Made by a program: the position numbers and the translations under genes. Positions 58,035-64,000 of a DNA stretch of 64,000 nt are shown in pieces. Each line of letters begins with the position of its first letter. Position 1 is the first letter of the stretch. Source of the DNA: Misgurnus anguillicaudatus (Eukaryota > Chordata > Actinopteri > Cypriniformes > Cobitidae); NCBI RefSeq assembly GCF_027580225.2, contig NW_027395283.1:6576501-6640500 (forward strand), read 5' to 3'. The notes below the pieces were generated by a model. The model was not told where the DNA came from. It did not search any database and worked only from the letters and a program-made list of their open reading frames with translations.

Positions 58035-59033
58035 GTCCATTTGGAATAAGAAAAAGGATCAGAAACAATATTTTTTGAAAACTGGTTTGAAAAGAGAATT
58101 GTTTTTGTTAAAACAGCTGATCAAAGGATATGGTGTTTTATACAATTATACGAATTTGCTCATATGCATAACTTTTTAGTCGATCCTATCTAATATTGTT
58201 TGGTTTTACAGGCAAAAGGAACTTTTGAGGCTATTAGAAGAAAGTAATAATTATTCTTTACAATCAGTGGAAGAATTTGCTTCTTTATTATGTTGCAGGG
58301 CAAGGATTTCATACGTTTTGGATGTAATAATCTAAAAGTCTTTAATCTAAACTTGCTGTTAATACTCGTTGGAATTCTTTAGCCTGTTTAAAAAATGTCT
58401 TGATTGGAGTAAAATTGGGATGACACCACATGCATCACAAATAAAGTGAAAGAAGTTACATATAAAATTTTTCATTAGGTTTACCCAGTTAAGTCACTTA
58501 TGGTACAGCGTTTTAAAGTGAATATAGAAGATATTTGTGTCTTTTGTAAAATTTCCCCATATCATTTATTTTGGGAGTGTCAAACCTTTTTTTTTTTTTT
58601 TTGAAAGAGCGTATTTACTCACAAAGAAAAGTTATGAAGCCTGTTAGCTTTGAAGAAATTGATATTATGCTAAAATGTTTTTCGTTTGATGGTGATAATA
58701 ATATTCTGTTTATGCTTGATTTGATTATAATTGCCCGTTATTATATTCATAAAGTCAAATGGAATGAAAAATGTTTGAAGAATTTAAAATAGAAATTAAA
58801 ATATATTTAGAGACAATATCAAAAAGCTAAAACTTGACAGGAAGAAAGACTATACGGTTGTTTAAAAAATATTTATTTTTCATGTAAATTGCATTTCCTT
58901 TTTATTTGTATTTTTTCTCTTCCTCCCTTGTTTTTTATTTTGTTTTCATATTACCCTTGAAATATAGCCTATGGTTATATGTACTCCTGTTTGTAAACTA
59001 TATTGTGTTCTTGTTAATATTCAATAAAAAGTA
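58035..59033 (+). pseudogene. 5'-truncated L1/Tx1-type LINE fragment with target duplication
   Basis: A perfect 12-bp duplication TTGTCGGTGACG lies at 58023-58034 and 59034-59045. The insert is 999 bp. Translations in changing frames give YTNLLICIT-like and then VNIEDICVFCKISPYHLFWEC (58520-58580), a CxxC...H motif near the C-terminus of L1/Tx1-type polyproteins. KYHIHK-like RYYIHKVKWNEK follows (58740-58770) before the stop. The 3' UTR ends in AATAAAAAGTA at the duplication. Frameshifts and 5' truncation make it dead on arrival or decayed. Confidence 0.8.
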
Positions 59034-59045
59034 TTGTCGGTGACG

Positions 59046-59224
59046 TCATAGGTTTAAAGTGAAAGTAAAAAGTTTCGCGTTTAACTTCTCCATTCTCCAT
59101 CTTATAGGGATGGGCTGAGTGGATTCCTCACCACACCGATCATCTAACGGATTACCAGTTATTGTCGCTTGCGTAGTTGATGTTAAAGTTGGAGGATTTA
59201 TGAGAATGTGAATTCAGTCAGATT
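59046..59224 (+). promoter_or_regulatory. Putative promoter and non-coding first exon of the second NLRC3-like gene
   Basis: AGTGAAAGTAAAAAGTTTCG at 59057-59076 contains GAAA and TTTC motifs with the spacing of interferon-response or IRF sites on both strands, though not the full GAAANNGAAA consensus. A likely 5' UTR exon ends at CAGATT|GTAAGT (59224). The transcription start is not determined. The LINE insertion lies immediately upstream. Confidence 0.45.
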
Positions 59225-60262
59225 GTAAGTTCAGTTGTCACGAGACGCTTTTCACTTATTCCTTTTCAGTTTCTAGATTTATTATTTATTTGACAGTTTT
59301 CATAAATGTATAACACATCTTAATATTAGCGTTGTTTATTGAATGTTTTGCGCTGTTTGTGACTGTTAACTTAATTTGTGTTAATATTTTGTTGATGTGA
59401 GGTAATGTTGTGTAGTTGTGTTTAAGAGCATCAAAATCTATTTCGTTACAAACTACATACTGGCGCATGAAATGTAACAAAATAAAATACAAAATACTGA
59501 GGTGAAAAATGTATTTAAATAAAATACAAGTAATTCGTATTTTGAAAATACAAAAATACTCTCACAATAATCTTAAGACTTTTTTATTACTGAAAGGTCA
59601 ATAACACAAATATATGAGAAATGTGTAGGCTACAATCAAAATGGAGAAGTAGCTAAATAAAAACGCATGGGAATTAAATCTCTACAGGGCCTGAAATAGC
59701 TTCCTTACGTAAATGGCATGTTTAGCTAAGTTCACATCAATTGTGTGATACCACAAAACGTGGCATCGTATCACTGTTACTCTTCTCGTGCCTTAAAGGC
59801 TTAAATAAACATAGAGAGACATTTCCTCACAAATGGCTTTAAGAGAAGCAGCGCCACTTCTTCTCTTGTGTTTACTTCTTGGGGGGAGCTCGGTCAACAG
59901 GGTGTCACGTGATTTTCATGCATCTAACATGGACATTGCCAACGTCAGACCGAAAGTATGGCAAAATCATTTACTATGGTGATAAGCATGATGATTTTTC
60001 TTAAATATTTAAGTTTTTGAAATACTCTAAATATACTCCCTCAAAATATGTCACAAACTACATTTTATTTTTTTCCACACCTGCAAAATCCACTAAAGTA
60101 ATTAAATACATATTTAAAATACATTTAATTGAAATACTGTCCATGTCTGTTGATGATGCAGTTGTTTCTTCAACACTCAGGATTCATTTATCTGAATTAT
60201 AATGTCTGTTTATTCACTTTGATTTTAAGTTTATTTTGTGTCTGAATGTTATTTTCATTCAG
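59225..60262. other. First intron of the second NLRC3-like gene
   Basis: Runs from GTAAGT to TTTTCATTCAG. Degenerate AT-rich sequence with TAAAATACAAAATAC-type words; nothing else recognised. Confidence 0.45.
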
Positions 60263-60366
60263 TATCAGTTGTGGAGATCAGATTGATCAGATTCGATTCA
60301 CCTCTGCAGCTTCATCATGGATCAAACACAAACATCAACACATGAAGATTTTTCTCCAGGATGCAG
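60263..60366 (+). CDS. NLRC3-like gene 2, first coding exon
   Basis: After TTTTCATTCAG the exon carries 54 nt of 5' UTR, then ATG at 60317. It encodes MDQTQTSTHEDFSPGC plus two bases before GTACTT. Short first coding exons of this kind open fish NLR-C genes, ahead of repeated small exons and then FISNA-NACHT. The start is chosen because it is the first ATG after the acceptor and keeps the frame into the next exon (AG|T). Confidence 0.7.
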
Positions 60367-60499
60367 GTACTTTATAGAAACACTTTATTACACAACATTT
60401 ATATTATAGAAAAATACTTAAGTGCTATTTTTAATTATGATCATCTTCAAAACATATTAGTAATGTAAATTAAAGTATTAAATATGTTGTGTGTTATAG

Positions 60500-60613
60500 T
60501 TCAGATCATCAGAAGAGATCAGATGCAGAGTTCAGTTGTGTGTCTATGAAGAGTGAAGCGTCTATGAATCCACCAATTCACTTTAAGAATGGATCAACAT
60601 CTTCTGCTGTCAG
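60500..60613 (+). CDS. NLRC3-like gene 2, second coding exon
   Basis: Between GTGTTATAG and GTATAA, 114 nt continue the frame from exon 1: SSDHQKRSDAEFSCVSMKSE, then ASMNPPIHFKNG, then STSSAV. The S-C-V-S-M-K-S...M-x-x-P-I-x-F-K-x-G pattern is the short N-terminal repeat of zebrafish NLR-C proteins found before the FISNA domain. Both splice sites leave two bases of a codon (AG), so the exon is symmetric. The FISNA, NACHT and LRR exons must lie beyond 64,000; the intron to the right is filled with transposons. Confidence 0.8.
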
Positions 60614-61042
60614 GTATAAAACACTCTGAAACATGATTATAGCTTTTATATGATGATGTGTTTTGTTAAAGAGATGATAAATTATTCTTGTGATTGTGTT
60701 TAGTAAATGTTATCTTCATTATTATACAGCACATGATCACATAGAGAGACACATCTGTACAAACACTCAGTTACAGTCTTTATATTAAAATAGTGTAAAT
60801 GAAAAAGTCATATGAAAGTTTTATTAACAAATGAGTTTTATAAATATGCGTATTAGGCCTGTTTATCAGCAAGAATCTGTCGGTACGGTATATATCCTGA
60901 TACAATGGTTATGATAGGATAAGATCATCTGTGATACTGTAAGCGGGGTGATATTTCTTATTTTGGGAATAGAATAGGATATAACTTTAGGAAAACTGTC
61001 ATCAAGAACATACCGCCATATGCAAACCTTAGCAAACAATAT
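60614..61042. other. Intron of NLRC3-like gene 2
   Basis: No further exon of the N-terminal repeat type seen. AT-rich. Confidence 0.45.
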
Positions 61043-61046
61043 TTAA

Positions 61047-61525
61047 AGGTCATGGTTTTTTTTTGTGTTTTTAAAAGCTATTATTGTGTTTTTGGTGTGC
61101 AATATAACATTTGTTCATGTTTTACGTGTGATAAAATGTGGTATAAAATGGTGTTTTTTACACAATTTACTGATCTCTATAGCGCTGTTTTCACTGTCCT
61201 AAAAACAGGCTGATGTCTTCCTTGTTCTATGAAGTCCCTCCTTCAGAAATACATCATGAGTTCTGATTGTGTAGCTTGTTTAGTGTGTTGAGAATGACTT
61301 ATTCCTGTGGGCGGAGTTTAGTCAAAAACTGTTCTAGTGACGTCATTAAAGCAGGAAGTAGAGGATTGTAGTCCAAACCGGCCGAAAGAGGAATTCTGTT
61401 AAAGAAAATATATCACCTGTTAGTGAACTTTGAGCTTTATCATTTTACAGATATTATTTATACACTAAGAGCAACATTACACACTAACTAAAGTTTGAAA
61501 AACAGGATCAGAAAGAATGTGACCT
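61047..61525. mobile_element. TTAA-flanked MITE (Kolobok-type ends)
   Basis: TTAA at 61043-61046 and 61526-61529; 479 bp. Ends AGGTCATGG and the inverse of AGGTCACAT share only the first six or seven bases, so the TIRs are short or decayed. The interior has CTGTGGGCGGAGTTTAG and GTGACGTCATTAAAGC, seen often in fish repeats. Confidence 0.65.
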
Positions 61526-61529
61526 TTAA

Positions 61530-61860
61530 CTTGTTGTGTTAATTTGCTCCAGAGTGAGTTAACAACCAGCTCAAACCCGTATAATACTGAACAGTTTGAC
61601 CAGGACCCGTGCAGAACCAAAAATGCCAGAAATGTTATTCCCAAACCCTAGCTGGATCAAATCGGCACATTTTCCACAACACATTGCTATCAAAGCAATA
61701 AAACAAGTTGTAAAAATAAAACATTGTCTTATCAGAGACACAGCTACTGATATGTTTGTCTTGAACAATCCATTAAAATCATGAAAATGACTTGACATCC
61801 ATGAATATAAGTGAAGTTTATGGCTTTATATGGACATTGGGATTTAACTTAATACATGTC
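61530..61860. other. Probable 5' UTR or flank of the LINE ORF1 fragment
   Basis: No gene recognised; antiparallel short frames only. Confidence 0.3.
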
Positions 61861-63990
61861 AGGAGTGTGAAAACCAACAAAATTTAAAATAGAGGATGTC
61901 AAGAAAGCCCTGAGAGAATTGGCAAAGAAAATTGATGGAATGGCTGAAAATGTGGGCTGAAAACAATCTACTCACACAGAAGGATGAGAAAATTGCAGAG
62001 TTGGAAAAAAGAGTTGATGACTTGGAGCAATATATAAGAAAAGAAGATGTGGTCATCAGTGGCTTAAAAACAACCCACCGTACCTACTCCAATGTCATCC
62101 AAGAGGAAAGCAGCGAAGTTGATCTAACAGAGGGAGAAATATACACGTTGGAGGAGCAGGTGATTAAGTTCTTTAACAGCAGGGACATCTCTATTCACAA
62201 GGACAGTATCGCTGCTTGCTATACCCTCCCCAAAAGAAACAGACAAATGGAAAGATCCATCATTTTGAGATTTGCAAATAGAAAACAGAAAATAGAACTT
62301 TTGAAACAAGGAAAAAAGCTAAAGGATATGCAGGTGTATGTGAATGAACATCTCACAAAAAGGAATGTTAACTAGCTAAATGTGGCGTTACAAAAAGGGG
62401 GGGGGGTTAGTTTTAAAGAGAACATACCCCCAAAACACTGACTACGCCACCCTGGGACTTACACCCATACACATAAGGACACCCAGGTACGTATACAATT
62501 AAGCCAGAGACAAAGTTCAATTTAAAAATAGACAACACTTTATTTCAGTTATAAAACGCAATTTAAAACACATTCATACTTAGGAAGGGGGCAAATTATA
62601 ATGGCTGCTGAGGCTTACCGGTGGAGGAAAAAGGAGTCACAAGGGCTTAGGGAAATAAAAAAAATAAAAAATAAAAATCACCCAGGTGATATAATTGAAA
62701 TACAATAAATCACAGAAAAGAAACTAATAAAGCAAAAAAAAAAAAAAACTATAAATGGAAATACACTTAAATTACTTTGTACTGGCACAGAAGAAAAAAA
62801 AAAATCCCAACAATAAAGACAAAACACTTCACTAACCAAATTATAACAGGAAGCAAACCCCTTCAGCTGTATACAAACAGTTAAAATATTAGCCCACATA
62901 AAACAGGGAGCTCGCCTATTCAAACGTATGGCCGCAAATGGACCACTGGCCGTAGAGGCTGGAAAGCAGTAAGGTTGGTGACACAATGTTCAAAATATGT
63001 TCATCGCTAAACAGCAGCAATCCAACTGGCATGTAGTACTCGAATAGAATAACTGAGGTGACAGCAAGACATGCACGTCACACCCAGTACTCCAAAGCGG
63101 TTGTTTTGCGATTAAATGGAGTAATTAGTATAATGTTCTCAGCATGCACGTACATGAGCAACAGTCCAGGGCAGGCGTGCAGATTGAATAAAGTGTCTAG
63201 TGAAATGTTCTCAGCACGCACGTGCACGAGCAGCAATCCAGGGGGAGCGTGCGACAGCCACGTAAGGTGGTTAGTAAAATGTTTCAAGGACGCATGTTTA
63301 CGCAACCAGTCATCCGGGACAAACGTACAACCATCGAACAGCACAGCTAACACTAAGGTTGTTATAACAAAGTATACAGCAGCTAGTGAATGAATGCTCT
63401 GCAGCTGAAGTCAGTCTCTAGTTGAACCAGCCCGGTCTCTGTTATTTACAAAAAAAATTATTAACCCCAATTCAACCATAAATAAAGCTGGCACCAAGTG
63501 CCTACATACCGATCAGGCATCGTTTTGTATCACATAGGAGAAGCCAGCTCAAAGGGTACAAACAGTACAGGTAGCCTTCAGTAACATCCGCTTTTGAATG
63601 CGTTGAGCGACCGTGTAGAGGATTAGCCGGAGATCTATGAACGTTCAGTACATAGTAAACGATAACGATAGCTGGTAACAGCGAGATACACAGAGACAGC
63701 AGAGCCGCTAACCTACCTGTTGTGCAGCAGCAAAACGCACTTCCTTCACCAGTGAGCAAGACAGCAGTCCAAAGGACCACGACGTGTATTTATGGAGAGA
63801 GCCAGGGGCAGCGATTGGCCACAAAAATGTAAAGTAATTACAAGTTTAACTTGTACTGCCACATAAACATGCAAGGGCACTGAAGAAACATAGGAAAATC
63901 AATTCAACATGGACAAGGGATTGTAAAATTTGGATACGAACAAATGCTTCATCTGGTGAGGAGATGAAGGTCCTCCTAATCCCGGACCTC
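61861..63990 (+). pseudogene. LINE ORF1 protein (coiled coil, RNA-binding part), split by an LTR
   Basis: From about 61890 the translation reads EDVKKALRELAKKIDGM, then after a frameshift near 61950 a heptad region KDEKIAELEKRVDDLEQYI, then DVVISGLKTT. LEEQVIKFFNSRDISI, SIILRFANRKQKIELL and VYVNEHLTKRN follow (to about 62370). A 1.48-kb LTR then intervenes, and at 63870-63990 ARALKKHRKI, TWTRDCKIWIRTN and KVLLIPDLKDL complete the C-terminal part. This is the ORF1p layout of L1/CR1-like LINEs (coiled coil, RRM-like, C-terminal domain), which binds LINE RNA. A small indel lies next to the LTR. The element continues past the window. Confidence 0.75.
62381..63863 (-). mobile_element. Solo LTR, 1.48 kb, inserted in LINE ORF1
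   Basis: Ends are TGTGGC and GCCACA; TAAA on each side (62377-62380, 63864-63867) is a 4-bp target duplication. The - orientation is favoured: CCATAAATACACG, a TATA-like motif, lies 70-80 bp from the - strand 5' end, CAGGTAGGTT could be a splice donor, and AATAAA lies about 150 bp before the 3' end. No internal gag or pol is present. An endogenous retrovirus or Gypsy-type origin cannot be told apart from the LTR alone. Confidence 0.75.
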
Positions 63991-64000
63991 AAAGACTTGG

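Overview
The window is eukaryotic and looks like a teleost, probably cyprinid (zebrafish-like), heterochromatic region. The evidence is two NLRC3-like (fish NLR-C) gene pieces with correct splice sites, dense satellite DNA, and a fish-type transposon mix: hAT, Kolobok/piggyBac (TTAA) and Tc1/mariner elements, I-type and L1/Tx1-type LINEs, and a solo LTR. The species assignment is inference; no sequence search was run. I see no bacterial features, CRISPR array, tRNA or rRNA gene.

Layout. 1-27257 is one mosaic satellite built from a few modules: (S) a 139-bp tandem repeat; (F) a 0.7-0.9 kb module carrying diverged copies of a related unit; (M) a roughly 31-bp minisatellite rich in GCTAGC; (R) a short leader in front of each M array; and (P, Q) hairpin cassettes of about 50 bp that sit only between an (AAT)n tract and a CTAGAT motif. 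R+M+F repeats head to tail five times (8324-21032). The R leader then precedes a different array, a G-rich minisatellite followed by long TG tracts (21105-22670). 27258-35508 is a stack of non-autonomous transposons: a long-TIR element, a Tc1/mariner-like element, a hAT inside a hAT, a small TTAA element and a piggyBac-like element. It also holds a MADF/SANT-like exon relic.

36188-38330 is the 3' end of an NLRC3-like gene on the + strand: one LRR exon, then a terminal exon with a poly(A) signal. 39572-46217 is a long hAT element with an 8-bp target duplication. It encodes a four-exon transposase on the - strand broken by one frameshift, and two younger elements lie in its 5' part. 46880-50110 is an integrase-like relic split by a TTAA element, which itself carries a second DNA transposon and a LINE fragment; taking out the TTAA element rejoins the integrase reading frame. 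50284-51130 holds two interleaved inverted repeats. 51160-56700 is a complete-length but dead I-type LINE on the - strand (gag zinc knuckles, AP endonuclease, RT, RNase H) whose RT lacks its YADD box.

57110-63990 holds the promoter and first coding exons of a second NLRC3-like gene (+). An L1/Tx1-type LINE fragment with a 12-bp target duplication sits just upstream of its first exon. A TTAA element, a LINE ORF1 and a 1.48-kb solo LTR lie in or beyond its second coding intron, and the gene runs off the right edge.

The working host content is small: two NLR pieces in the same orientation. Nearly everything else is repeats, and the nesting of insertions gives a relative age order.
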